A DNA stretch of 44,321 bases from an uncultured Oleispira sp. Lineage in GTDB: Bacteria > Pseudomonadota > Gammaproteobacteria > Pseudomonadales > Oceanobacteraceae. Shown here one piece after another: positions 7,970 to 16,065 of this stretch. How positions within the stretch are numbered: position 1 is the first letter of the stretch; each line of letters begins with the position of its first letter. The notes under the pieces are model-generated. The model ran no database searches. It saw nothing but the letters and a program-made list of their open reading frames with translations, and was not told the DNA's origin. The position numbers and the translations under genes were made by a program. The stretch is taken from the NCBI GenBank assembly GCA_913019965.1, contig CAJVZR010000033.1, positions 1 to 44,321 of the forward strand. Direction: 5' to 3'.

Positions 7970-9433
7970 ATGTGGAGAGAAATTAAGGTTTTGCTGATTG
8001 ATGATAATCAACAGCGTAGCCACGATCTAAAAGTTATTCTCGACTTCCTGGGGGAAGAAGCGATAACCGTTGGCGCCAATGATTGGAAGAAACGGGTTGA
8101 AGCTGAAGTTGAAGAGACTAGCGAGATTTCTGCAGTACTACTGGGTAACAGTGCGGATATTAGTTTAGCCAAGATGGTTGAAGATATTATCGCTTGGGAT
8201 CATGGCGCGCCGATACTATATATTGGTGATGATTCAACCGATGAAGTGGCTGAAAATTTACGCCGCGCGATTCTTGCTAATGTTGAAATGCCTCCTAGTT
8301 ATAATAAGTTATTAGATAGCTTGCATCGTTGTCAGGTATATCGAGAGCAATTTACGCATAATCGCAGTCGCTCAGAGCGTCGTGAAGTGCAGTTGTTTCG
8401 CAGCTTAGTCGGTACCAGTCGCCAGATTCAAAATGTGCGCGAACTTATTATGCAAGTTGCAGATAAAGATGTGAGCGTATTAATTACCGGTGAATCGGGT
8501 ACCGGTAAAGAAGTGGTCGCCCGTAATCTTCATTATCATTCAAATCGCAAAGCGGCTCCCTTTGTACCGGTTAATTGTGGTGCAATTCCTGCTGAACTAT
8601 TAGAAAGTGAACTATTTGGTCATGAAAAAGGCGCGTTTACGGGAGCGATTACTACGCGCCAAGGGCGTTTTGAAATGGCGGAAGGCGGAACCCTATTCTT
8701 AGATGAAATTGGTGATATGCCTCTGAACATGCAGGTTAAAATTCTGCGTGTTTTACAAGAACATACTTATGAGCGGGTCGGTGGTACTAAAACCATGAAG
8801 ACCAATGTGCGCATTATTGCCGCAACGCATAAAAACTTAGAAAACATGATTGAAGATGGCAGTTTCCGCGAAGATTTATATTATCGCTTAAATGTTTTCC
8901 CCATCGAAATGCCTGCTCTACGTGAGCGCGTAGAAGATTTACCGTTATTATTAAATGAATTAATTTCTCGTATGGAATATGAGAAGCGCGGTTCGATTCG
9001 ATTTAATTCAGCGGCTATTATGTCTCTTTGTCGTCACGAGTGGCATGGTAATGTTCGTGAATTAGCCAACTTGGTTGAGCGTTTAGCCATTCTTCATCCT
9101 TATGGGGTGGTTGGGGTTAATGAGCTGCCGAAGAAATTCCGTCACGTTGATGAGACGGATGAAAATGGCATGATGCAAGCCCCTGTGCTGGCCGATGTTA
9201 CTCAAATTGATAATGGTTTGGTTGGCGTTGATTCACCAGCATTATTACCCGTGAATGGTTTGGATCTTAAAGAATATCTAAACGATCTAGAAAAATCGTT
9301 AATCCAGCAAGCGCTTGATGACTCTACTGGAGTTGTGGCTCGCGCCGCTGAAAAACTGAAAATTCGTCGTACGACATTGGTAGAGAAAATGCGTAAGTAC
9401 GATATCAGTCGTAAAGAAAAAGAAACCGCTTAG
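7970..9433 (+). CDS. fleQ: Flagellar master regulator FleQ (sigma-54 enhancer-binding protein)
   Basis: FleQ/FlrA starts the flagellar cascade by activating sigma-54 promoters; in Pseudomonas it also senses c-di-GMP and the ATPase FleN. The 487-aa protein has a receiver-like domain (1-130), an AAA+ domain with Walker A GESGTGKE (174-181), the sigma-54 contact loop GAFTGA (221-226) and Walker B LFLDE (242-246), and a Fis-type helix-turn-helix at the C-terminus (about 440-480). The N-terminus [13 protein letters not shown] matches known FleQ starts. The receiver keeps the Asp pair (11, 12), but the usual phospho-Asp position reads LLGN (57-60), so phosphorylation is unlikely, as for Pseudomonas FleQ. 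A terminator follows at 9452. The partner ATPase FleN (flhG) is at 41346. Confidence 0.96.
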   Translation: MWREIKVLLIDDNQQRSHDLKVILDFLGEEAITVGANDWKKRVEAEVEETSEISAVLLGNSADISLAKMVEDIIAWDHGAPILYIGDDSTDEVAENLRRAILANVEMPPSYNKLLDSLHRCQVYREQFTHNRSRSERREVQLFRSLVGTSRQIQNVRELIMQVADKDVSVLITGESGTGKEVVARNLHYHSNRKAAPFVPVNCGAIPAELLESELFGHEKGAFTGAITTRQGRFEMAEGGTLFLDEIGDMPLNMQVKILRVLQEHTYERVGGTKTMKTNVRIIAATHKNLENMIEDGSFREDLYYRLNVFPIEMPALRERVEDLPLLLNELISRMEYEKRGSIRFNSAAIMSLCRHEWHGNVRELANLVERLAILHPYGVVGVNELPKKFRHVDETDENGMMQAPVLADVTQIDNGLVGVDSPALLPVNGLDLKEYLNDLEKSLIQQALDDSTGVVARAAEKLKIRRTTLVEKMRKYDISRKEKETA

Positions 9434-9451
9434 AATTTAGTTGGTTTAAAT

Positions 9452-9486
9452 AAAGCCCATAAGACACTGTTTTATGGGCTTTTTTT
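9452..9486 (+). terminator. Intrinsic terminator of fleQ
   Basis: AAAGCCCATAA (9452-9462) pairs perfectly with TTATGGGCTTT (9472-9482), 9-base loop, followed by a T tract. It separates fleQ from fleSR, so fleSR needs its own promoter. Confidence 0.9.
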
Positions 9487-9518
9487 ATGTCTCTAATTCA
9501 GGAGCGACTAAAAAGATA

Positions 9519-9749
9519 ATTCACCACAGAGCACACGGAGGCGCTGCGCTGCACGGAGAAAAGCAAATAAAAAACAAGGAATACAGCTTTTAACTATTAG
9601 TCTTACTTTTACTTTTACTTTTACTTTTACTTTTACTTTTACTTTTACTTTTACTTTTACTTTTACTTTTACTTTTACTTTTATATTCTTTTTCTCGCTC
9701 TTTATCTCCCTCCGTGTAGCGCAGCGCCTCCGTGATCTCCGTGGTAAAT
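9519..9749. repeat. Inverted-repeat (MITE-like) element around a hexanucleotide microsatellite
   Basis: Two arms of about 40 bases (9519-9557 and 9711-9749) are inverted copies with few mismatches. Each carries CACGGAG-type heptamers around a GGCGCTGCGCT core, and the outer ends read ATTCACCAC and GTGGTAAAT. Between them lie AT-rich sequence and the (ACTTTT)13 array. There is no open reading frame and I find no convincing target-site duplication. The arms could pair into a long stem in either strand. It resembles CAC(A/G)GAG-rich intergenic repeats that I recall from many bacterial genomes, but the family is not identified here. It fills most of the 450-base fleQ-fleS gap. Confidence 0.75.
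9605..9682 (+). repeat. Perfect tandem array, 13 copies of ACTTTT
   Basis: Seventy-eight bases of perfect 6-bp repeats with no interruptions, at the centre of the inverted-repeat element. Such arrays change length by slipped-strand mispairing. The array ends 131 bases before the fleSR sigma-54 promoter. Confidence 0.97.
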
Positions 9750-9812
9750 CGCTTTGCCTTTTGTGTGTAAATTTATTTCTGACGCTTTATAGAGAAAAAT
9801 ACGCCGTAAAAG

Positions 9813-9828
9813 CGGCACGCTAATTGCT
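9813..9828 (+). promoter_or_regulatory. Sigma-54 promoter of fleSR
   Basis: CGGCAC-GCTAA-TTGCT, with GG (9814) and GC (9826) 12 bases apart, as required for a -24/-12 element. Predicted start near 9839. fleSR is a FleQ/sigma-54 target in Pseudomonas. Confidence 0.82.
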
Positions 9829-9852
9829 GAATAGCTAGTAATACTATTTTGA

Positions 9853-9868
9853 TGTCGATTATTCGACA
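9853..9868 (+). promoter_or_regulatory. Palindromic FleQ-box-like site in the fleSR leader
   Basis: TGTCGA-TTAT-TCGACA is a perfect inverted repeat just after the predicted start. Its inner 14 bases (9854-9867) agree with the FleQ box GTCaNTAAAtTGAC at about 10 of 14 positions. It ends 15 bases before the fleS ATG, next to the SD. Confidence 0.4.
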
Positions 9869-9883
9869 CCAGCGGGAGAAGTT

Positions 9884-11155
9884 ATGGCTAGCGTCGCTTT
9901 ATTGAATTCAGCTCAAGAGAATGCCTCGAACATTGATCAGATTAATCATGATCACTTGACGAAAGAGCGTATGAACAAAGAGCAGCTAAAGGATGCATTC
10001 AATTTATTTAATTCTATGTCAGCTCAGCTTTCTCAAAGCTATGAGTTTTTAGAATCAAAAGTTGAAGAGCTTAGTGGTGAATTAGCTGAAGTTTCGTTGC
10101 AGCGCATGCAGGAATTGGCAGAAAAAGAACGCATTGCTGAGCGTCTTGAAAGCTTATTGCATATGTTGCCAGGGGGTATTTTGTTGCTCGATGGCGAAGG
10201 CCGAATTCGAGAATGTAATCCCGCAGCCCAAGCCTTATTAATGCCTGATGAAAGCGATAATGATTTGTTATTAGGTCAGCTTTGGCGTGATGTTATTACC
10301 ACGAGCTTTAGCCCTAAGCCAGATGATGGTCACGAAATTTCTTTAGTTGATGGGCGCCGTGTAAGTTTGCAAACCGCGTCACTAGGTTCAGAACCCGGGC
10401 AAATTATTTTAATAACCGATCAAACTGAAACACGTAAATTACAGGCCAGCTTGAGTCAGCATCAGCGCTTATCCTCTATGGGCAATATGGTTGCCTCACT
10501 TGCTCATCAAATCCGAACCCCACTCAGTGCGGCGATGATTTATGGCGAGCATTTACAAAATGAAGAATTACTGCCGCAGCAAAGAGAGAAATTTGCCAAT
10601 AAAATGATGCAGCGTTTGCATCACCTAGAGCATCAGATTCGCGACATGTTAATTTTTGCCCGTGGCGAAGCCCCACTTAATGACGACATGACATTATCGC
10701 AACTAATGCATGACTGGCAAGAAGCCTTAGAGATTCCCTTGCAACAAAATAATGCTCAGTGTGAATTTCAAGTTAATCCTTCGGATGTTCATATTCATTG
10801 TAATAGGGATGCGTTAATAGGCGCTTTGATGAATCTTGTGAATAACGCATTAGAAGCTTGTGGCCAAGGCGCTCATTTGCAAGTACGAGTGAATGTGAGC
10901 GAGCAATATCAGGTCACGATTGAAATTGAAGATGATGGCCCAGGTTTTGGTAATGCAATTAATGATCAGATCTTACAGCCTTTCTTTACCACTAAAAGCA
11001 ATGGTACAGGCTTAGGGCTTGCGGTTGTGCAGGCGATTGCCCGTGCACATTATGGTGAGTTTTCAATTCATTCCGCTGCGGAGTCTGGTGCTATCGCCAG
11101 TTTTAAATTACCAGCCTCGCCCATTACCAATAGTGAGACTGTGATCAGTCATTAA
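9884..11155 (+). CDS. fleS: Flagellar sensor histidine kinase FleS/FlrB
   Basis: FleS is a cytoplasmic histidine kinase that phosphorylates FleR to turn on class III flagellar genes; its input is thought to be hook-basal-body assembly state. The 423-aa protein has no transmembrane segment. Coiled coil at about 30-85, PAS domain about 90-190 (MLPGGILLLDGEGRIRECNPAA), HisKA with phospho-acceptor His208 in LAHQIRTPLSA, and a HATPase with N-box NLVNNALEA, G1 DDGPGFG and G2 GTGLGLAVV. Start ATG 9884 has GGGAGAAG upstream. The gene is behind a sigma-54 promoter and 34 bases before fleR, forming a two-gene operon. Confidence 0.93.
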   Translation: MASVALLNSAQENASNIDQINHDHLTKERMNKEQLKDAFNLFNSMSAQLSQSYEFLESKVEELSGELAEVSLQRMQELAEKERIAERLESLLHMLPGGILLLDGEGRIRECNPAAQALLMPDESDNDLLLGQLWRDVITTSFSPKPDDGHEISLVDGRRVSLQTASLGSEPGQIILITDQTETRKLQASLSQHQRLSSMGNMVASLAHQIRTPLSAAMIYGEHLQNEELLPQQREKFANKMMQRLHHLEHQIRDMLIFARGEAPLNDDMTLSQLMHDWQEALEIPLQQNNAQCEFQVNPSDVHIHCNRDALIGALMNLVNNALEACGQGAHLQVRVNVSEQYQVTIEIEDDGPGFGNAINDQILQPFFTTKSNGTGLGLAVVQAIARAHYGEFSIHSAAESGAIASFKLPASPITNSETVISH

Positions 11156-11189
11156 TATTCAGCTATTAATAAAAATTTAGGAGAAAATT

Positions 11190-12551
11190 ATGAAAATTTT
11201 AGTGGTTGAAGATGATCCGAATTTAAGAGAAGCGATTGTTGATTCTTTGATGTTAAAAGGCCATCAGGTACAGGAAGTCTGTAATGGTGCTGAAGCGGTT
11301 AAAGTCATTGCTCAGTCGTCTTTGGATATCATTTTAAGTGACATAAATATGCCAGAGATGGATGGCTTGCAATTATTGGCGCATGTTAAAAAGCATCAGC
11401 CTTGGCTGCCAATGATCTTAATGACCGCTTATGGCGATGTCGGGCAGGCGGTTAAGGCCATGCAGCTAGGGGCTAATGACTATTTAATGAAGCCGTTTGA
11501 AGTATCTGAGTTATTAGCGCTGATTAATAAATATCAGGCGACGAGTAATGAGGTTGTTGATGATGCGCCGATCGCGGAATCAGCCGAAAGCAAACGCTTA
11601 TTTCAAGTTGCTGAAAAAGTAGCAGCGACGGACTCAACGGTACTTATTTCGGGAGAAAGTGGTACCGGTAAAGAAGTTTTAGCACGCTTTATTCATCAAA
11701 AATCACAGCGTTCAGGGCAGCCTTTTATTGCGATCAACTGTGCGGCGATTCCTGAAAATATGTTGGAAGCCATGTTGTTTGGTTATGAGAAAGGGGCATT
11801 TACCGGCGCTTATGCCGCAACCCCTGGTAAATTTGAACAAGCGAATGGCGGAACATTATTGCTGGATGAAATAACCGAAATGGATATTTCTTTGCAGGCG
11901 AAATTATTGCGTGTTTTACAAGAACAGCAAGTCGAACGCTTGGGGGGTAAAAAGACCATTGATCTTGATGTGCGTATTGTTGCAACAACAAACCGAGAGC
12001 TAGCGGATTATGTTGCGGAAGGGCACTTTCGAGAAGATTTATATTATCGCTTGAGTGTTTTCCCGCTGAATTGGTTGCCATTGCGTGATCGCCAAGATGA
12101 TATTCAGCCATTAACTCAGTTGTTATTACAAAAACACGCGGCAAAAATGAAAAAGCCAGTGCCTAAGTTAAGTGCTGATGCCCAAAGAAAACTATTGTCT
12201 CATCCTTGGCCGGGCAATGTGCGTGAGTTAGATAATACCGTGCAGCGCGCTTTGATCTTGCAGCAGGGTAATCAAGTGACCGCGGAAGATTTGGTATTAA
12301 CACCTGTGCCGAAAAATCGTCGTTTTGAAGTGCAAGAAGTGCCAGAAAATACAATTGTCGATTTATCGGCGGACAATGCTTTAGGCAGTGATTTGAAGCA
12401 AAGGGAAATTGAATTAATTGTTCAGGCCTTGAATGAAGAGCCTAGTCGTAAAGAAGCCGCGGAACGATTGGGGATTAGCCCAAGAACTTTACGTTATAAA
12501 GTCGCTAAATTACGTGAAGAAGGTATTGATATAGAAGCACAGCTGGCTTAA
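11190..12551 (+). CDS. fleR: Flagellar sigma-54 response regulator FleR/FlrC
   Basis: FleR activates class III flagellar genes (basal body, hook) with sigma-54 after phosphorylation by FleS. The 453-aa protein has a full receiver domain (acidic pocket D8/D9, phospho-acceptor D51 in LSDINMP, K near 103), an AAA+ domain with GESGTGKE, the sigma-54 loop GAFTGA and LLLDEI, and a Fis-like helix-turn-helix (REAAERLGISPRTLRYKVAKLR motif split over the last 40 residues). Unlike FleQ, the phospho-site is intact. Start ATG 11190 has AGGAG 7 bases upstream. The next gene, fliE, has its own sigma-54 promoter 32 bases downstream of the fleR stop. Confidence 0.94.
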   Translation: MKILVVEDDPNLREAIVDSLMLKGHQVQEVCNGAEAVKVIAQSSLDIILSDINMPEMDGLQLLAHVKKHQPWLPMILMTAYGDVGQAVKAMQLGANDYLMKPFEVSELLALINKYQATSNEVVDDAPIAESAESKRLFQVAEKVAATDSTVLISGESGTGKEVLARFIHQKSQRSGQPFIAINCAAIPENMLEAMLFGYEKGAFTGAYAATPGKFEQANGGTLLLDEITEMDISLQAKLLRVLQEQQVERLGGKKTIDLDVRIVATTNRELADYVAEGHFREDLYYRLSVFPLNWLPLRDRQDDIQPLTQLLLQKHAAKMKKPVPKLSADAQRKLLSHPWPGNVRELDNTVQRALILQQGNQVTAEDLVLTPVPKNRRFEVQEVPENTIVDLSADNALGSDLKQREIELIVQALNEEPSRKEAAERLGISPRTLRYKVAKLREEGIDIEAQLA

Positions 12552-12582
12552 AGCGCTGTGTTTAATTCGACTTTGAAAAAAG

Positions 12583-12598
12583 TGGCCCACAAGTTGCA
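12583..12598 (+). promoter_or_regulatory. Sigma-54 promoter of the fliEFGHIJ operon
   Basis: TGGCCC-ACAAG-TTGCA, GG and GC 12 bases apart. Predicted start near 12609, leader about 80 bases. The leader carries a half-site GTCAAAT (12657-12663) like one arm of the FleQ box, in keeping with FleQ binding inside leaders of Pseudomonas flagellar promoters. Confidence 0.86.
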
Positions 12599-12688
12599 GA
12601 AAGGAAGAGTAGAAGGCAAAAGTGCCAAAAAAATATAAGTGAATGTTGATGAAAACGTCAAATTCATGAAAAGGTCGAGGTGAAGGTT

Positions 12689-13249
12689 ATGGTTAATCGT
12701 GCGGATATCAACTCTGTTTTATTACAGATGCGCCAAGTACGTCAGCAAATGCAAACCACGGATCCTTCTGCCACGGCTGGTATTAATAATCAGACGATGC
12801 CAATACAGAATAATAGTGTTGGTGCACCGCAAAATAGTTTTGCGTCTCAGCTGCAAGAGCAGCGTAGTCAGATGGCTCCGGTTAGTAGCAATTCCAATAT
12901 TAATCACAGCCAAGTTCGTAATGAACTCAGCCAACAAGATTTAATCAATCAAGCCGCGGCATTAAATACCCGTCCTAATAATCAAATGGATTTCTCTAGC
13001 GCTAATGCTTCCGGTAACTCTACAACACCGAGTATTGGCGAGATGATGGGTAATGCCATTAATCAAGTTAACGAAACTCAAAAACATGCCGGTAGTTTAA
13101 GTACGCGCTATACCCAAGGTGACCCTGATATTGATTTGCCCGAAGTGATGGTCGCTATGCAAAAATCGAGTGTATCTTTCCAAGCGATGTCTCAAGTACG
13201 CAATAAGTTATTAGAAGCGTATAAAGATGTCATGAACATGCCAGTATAG
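12689..13249 (+). CDS. fliE: Flagellar hook-basal body protein FliE, N-terminally extended
   Basis: FliE joins the MS ring (FliF) to the proximal rod. The C-terminal 75 residues are clear FliE: IGEMMGNAINQVNETQKHAG, GDPDIDLPEVMVAMQKSSVSFQAM, QVRNKLLEAYKDVMNMPV. Known FliE proteins are about 100-115 aa; here about 186 aa. After the usual start (VNRADINSVLLQMRQVRQQM) there is an N/Q/S-rich low-complexity insert at roughly residues 22-110. I chose ATG 12689 because GAGGTGA lies 5-6 bases before it; the upstream in-frame GTG 12680 overlaps that SD. First gene of the operon; fliF follows after 14 bases. Confidence 0.88.
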   Translation: MVNRADINSVLLQMRQVRQQMQTTDPSATAGINNQTMPIQNNSVGAPQNSFASQLQEQRSQMAPVSSNSNINHSQVRNELSQQDLINQAAALNTRPNNQMDFSSANASGNSTTPSIGEMMGNAINQVNETQKHAGSLSTRYTQGDPDIDLPEVMVAMQKSSVSFQAMSQVRNKLLEAYKDVMNMPV

Positions 13250-13263
13250 TGGGGCGTCGTTAA

Positions 13264-14985
13264 ATGGAAAATGCAGTAGCTAACCCTAATCAAGCGCAAG
13301 CAACCGATGGTTCCGAATCGACGGATTTAACGACGGATGACTCCCTTGATAATGCTGATTCGAATATTCATCCGGTAGTCGCGGGTTTTAATAAATTATC
13401 GATCGTACGCCAAGGTGCTATGTTAGGGGGCTTTGCTTTAGCGGTTGCTTTAACCATTGCGATTTTTATCTGGTCACAAGAGCCTAATTACAAACCCCTT
13501 ATTAACCGCATGCAGGATTATAACGCTCAAGAAATTGTTGAAGTTTTGCAGCGTGAAGGCTTTGAATTTGAAATTGATCCTACCTCGCAAGTCTTAATGG
13601 TACGTGCAGATGAATTACATGATGCGCGTTTAAAATTAGCCGCAGCCAGTTTAATTGATGATAAAACCGTCGGCTTAGAATTATTAGATAATGAGTCTAA
13701 TTTAGGCACCAGTCACTTTATTGAAACCGCGCGTTATCGTCGTGGTTTAGAAGGTGAGTTAGCACGTACTATCGCCAGTGTGCAGGCAATTCGTAATGCC
13801 CGAGTTCACTTAGCGATTCCTAAGCAATCCGTTTTTGTGCGTGATCATAGAAAGCCCAGAGCCTCTGTATTTTTAGAATTATACGCGGGCGCCGCTTTGC
13901 ATAAAGATCAGGTTGAGGCGATCGTTAATCTAGTCTCTTCGTCTATTAGCGAAATGGATAAAGGGGCGGTTTCGATCGTCGATCAAAAAGGTAACCTGCT
14001 ATCAAAAATTGAAAATGATAGTGGTGAGTTATTAGCGACTAAGCAATTGCAATATACCGAGCGTGTTGAAAATTCTATTAGTACTCGCGTTAATAGCATC
14101 TTAAAACCGGTATTGGGATTAGAAAACTATAAAGCGGAAGTATCAGCGGATATCGATTTTACGGTGGTTGAACAGTCGGAAGAAATCTTTAACCCAGACC
14201 TAATTGCCGTTCGCAGTGAGCAGCTTATAGATGAGCAAACAGTGAGTGGTGCTGATGGTGGTATTCCAGGAGCGCTATCGAATCAGCCTCCGGGTGAAGC
14301 GACGGCACCGGAGCAAATAGATCCCGCAACTGGCCAAGCCATTACCCCAATGGATAAGCGCAGTGAAACAACGCGTAATTATGAAGTTGATCGCACCATT
14401 AGTTATAAACAACAGCAAGTTGGGCGTATTCAGCGTTTAACCGTCGCGGTGGTGATTAATGATAAAGAGTCACTGAATGCTGAGACCGGTGAAATTCAAT
14501 TTATACCTTGGTCTGAAGGGGATTTAGACCGTTTAGAAATATTAGTAAAAGATGCCGTTGGCTTTAATGCGGCGCGGGGTGATAGTGTCAATGTAATCAA
14601 CTCACCTTTCATGGGTAAAGCAGAAGTTGAATTGGGTAGCCCTGAGTTTTGGACCCAGCCTTGGTTCTGGGAAATTATGAAGCAGGTATTGGCCGGTTTA
14701 TTCCTATTGGTATTAATCTTTGGGGTTATACGACCAACGATTCATAGCATTGCTAATAAAGGGCGTACCGATGAAGAGGCTTTGGGGCTTGATGAGCTTT
14801 CGGATGCGGAAGATGAGTTTGATGAGGATAGAGTGACCTTATCAGGAGCGGACGATTTCTTATTGCCTGGGGCTTCAGAGAGCTTTGAGCGCCAGCTTGA
14901 TGCATTAAAAGGTTTAATTGCCGAAGACCCTGCTCGAGTAGCTCAGGTTGTTATTCAGTGGATTAATAGTGAAGAAGGCTCGTAA
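13264..14985 (+). CDS. fliF: Flagellar MS-ring protein FliF
   Basis: FliF forms the MS ring in the inner membrane, the base on which rod, export gate and rotor are built. The 573-aa protein has a cytoplasmic N-terminus, TM1 at about 58-78 (MLGGFALAVALTIAIFIW), a large periplasmic region with ring-building motifs, TM2 at about 468-490 (VLAGLFLLVLIFGVIRP), and a cytoplasmic acidic C-tail ending with the FliG-binding helix (RVAQVVIQWINSEE). The periplasmic part includes EGELARTIASVQAIRNARVHLAIPK split across about 160-185. Length fits the family. fliG begins 36 bases downstream with its own SD. Confidence 0.97.
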   Translation: MENAVANPNQAQATDGSESTDLTTDDSLDNADSNIHPVVAGFNKLSIVRQGAMLGGFALAVALTIAIFIWSQEPNYKPLINRMQDYNAQEIVEVLQREGFEFEIDPTSQVLMVRADELHDARLKLAAASLIDDKTVGLELLDNESNLGTSHFIETARYRRGLEGELARTIASVQAIRNARVHLAIPKQSVFVRDHRKPRASVFLELYAGAALHKDQVEAIVNLVSSSISEMDKGAVSIVDQKGNLLSKIENDSGELLATKQLQYTERVENSISTRVNSILKPVLGLENYKAEVSADIDFTVVEQSEEIFNPDLIAVRSEQLIDEQTVSGADGGIPGALSNQPPGEATAPEQIDPATGQAITPMDKRSETTRNYEVDRTISYKQQQVGRIQRLTVAVVINDKESLNAETGEIQFIPWSEGDLDRLEILVKDAVGFNAARGDSVNVINSPFMGKAEVELGSPEFWTQPWFWEIMKQVLAGLFLLVLIFGVIRPTIHSIANKGRTDEEALGLDELSDAEDEFDEDRVTLSGADDFLLPGASESFERQLDALKGLIAEDPARVAQVVIQWINSEEGS

Positions 14986-15021
14986 GCCAAGCGCTAACAG
15001 AAGATAGGGTGATAAAAAGAT

Positions 15022-16062
15022 ATGCCTGAGAATACGATGCCCGCTGAGGCTAATCAGAAAGAGTTATTAGCGAATTTATCTCGCGTTGAGCGTGCTGCTA
15101 TTTTGCTGATGAGCTTAGGTGAGAAAGATGCTGCTGAAATCCTTAAGCATATGGGTCCCAAAGAAGTACAGCGAGTCGGTACTTCAATGGCAACGCTGCA
15201 AGATGTTCGACAAGAGCAGGTTGAAGGCGTTGTTCTGGAGTTTCTAGAAGCCGTGAGCGGTCAAACGGGTATGGGCCTAGGTTCAGATGATTATATCCGT
15301 AATATGCTAACTCAGGCGCTAGGCGACGATAAGGCAGGGGCCTTGATTGATCGTATTCTATTGGGAGGCAGTACGACGGGCCTAGATTCGTTGAAGTGGA
15401 TGGAGTCTCGTCAGGTGGCAGATTTAATTCGTCACGAGCACCCACAAATTCAAGCCATTGTTATTTCCTATCTTGATGCCGACCAATCGGCTGAAATTTT
15501 ATCCAACTTTGATGAAAAAGTGCGCCTCGACATCATTATGCGAGTTGCTGCGCTAGAGGCAGTTCAACCGGCGGCATTGCAAGAGTTAAACGATATTCTC
15601 GAACGTCAATTCTCTGGTAAAGCTGGTACGCAAACTCAGACTATGGGTGGGGTTAAAGTCGCCGCCAGCATTGTTAACCTAGTTGATAGTACGATTGCTA
15701 ATGACCTGTTAGAGCAGATTAAAGAAACTGATGAAGACATGGGGACACAGATTCAGGACTTGATGTTTGTCTTTGATAATCTGGTGGATGTTGATGATCG
15801 GGGTATTCAGGCACTGATGCGTGAAGTTTCTACGGATCTCTTGGTGATTGCGCTTAAAGGGGCGGATACCGCGGTACAAGAAAAAATCTTTAAGAATATG
15901 TCGAAACGTGCGGCTGAATTATTACGTGATGATCTAGAAGCGAAAGGCCCAATGAAGGTGAGTGAAGTTGAAAATGCTCAGAAAGAAATTCTTACCATTG
16001 CGCGTCGCTTAGCGGATGCCGGTGAAATTGTACTGGGTGGTGGTGGCGAGGCGATGGTGTAA
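15022..16062 (+). CDS. fliG: Flagellar rotor/switch protein FliG
   Basis: FliG sits on the cytoplasmic face of the MS ring, meets MotA/PomA to make torque, and with FliM and FliN sets rotation direction. The 346-aa protein has the N-terminal FliF-binding domain (VERAAILLMSLGEKDAAEILKH), the middle domain with the conserved EHPQ motif (HEHPQIQAIVISYLD), and the C-terminal motor domain (VFDNLVDVDDRGIQALMREV ... LLRDDLEAKGPMKVSEVE) with the charged residues that face the stator. Start ATG 15022 has AGGGTGA about 9 bases upstream. fliH starts 3 bases after its stop. Confidence 0.97.
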   Translation: MPENTMPAEANQKELLANLSRVERAAILLMSLGEKDAAEILKHMGPKEVQRVGTSMATLQDVRQEQVEGVVLEFLEAVSGQTGMGLGSDDYIRNMLTQALGDDKAGALIDRILLGGSTTGLDSLKWMESRQVADLIRHEHPQIQAIVISYLDADQSAEILSNFDEKVRLDIIMRVAALEAVQPAALQELNDILERQFSGKAGTQTQTMGGVKVAASIVNLVDSTIANDLLEQIKETDEDMGTQIQDLMFVFDNLVDVDDRGIQALMREVSTDLLVIALKGADTAVQEKIFKNMSKRAAELLRDDLEAKGPMKVSEVENAQKEILTIARRLADAGEIVLGGGGEAMV

Positions 16063-16065
16063 ACC

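Noticed and set aside
9605..9682. CRISPR array
   Set aside because: The units are 6 bases with no spacers and no cas genes; it is a simple microsatellite.
9519..9749. Insertion sequence with a transposase
   Set aside because: Only about 230 bases, no open frame and no clear target duplication; at most a non-autonomous element.
12538..12560. Terminator after fleR
   Set aside because: CACAGC/GCTGTG is only a 6-bp stem followed by TTTAA; too weak to call.
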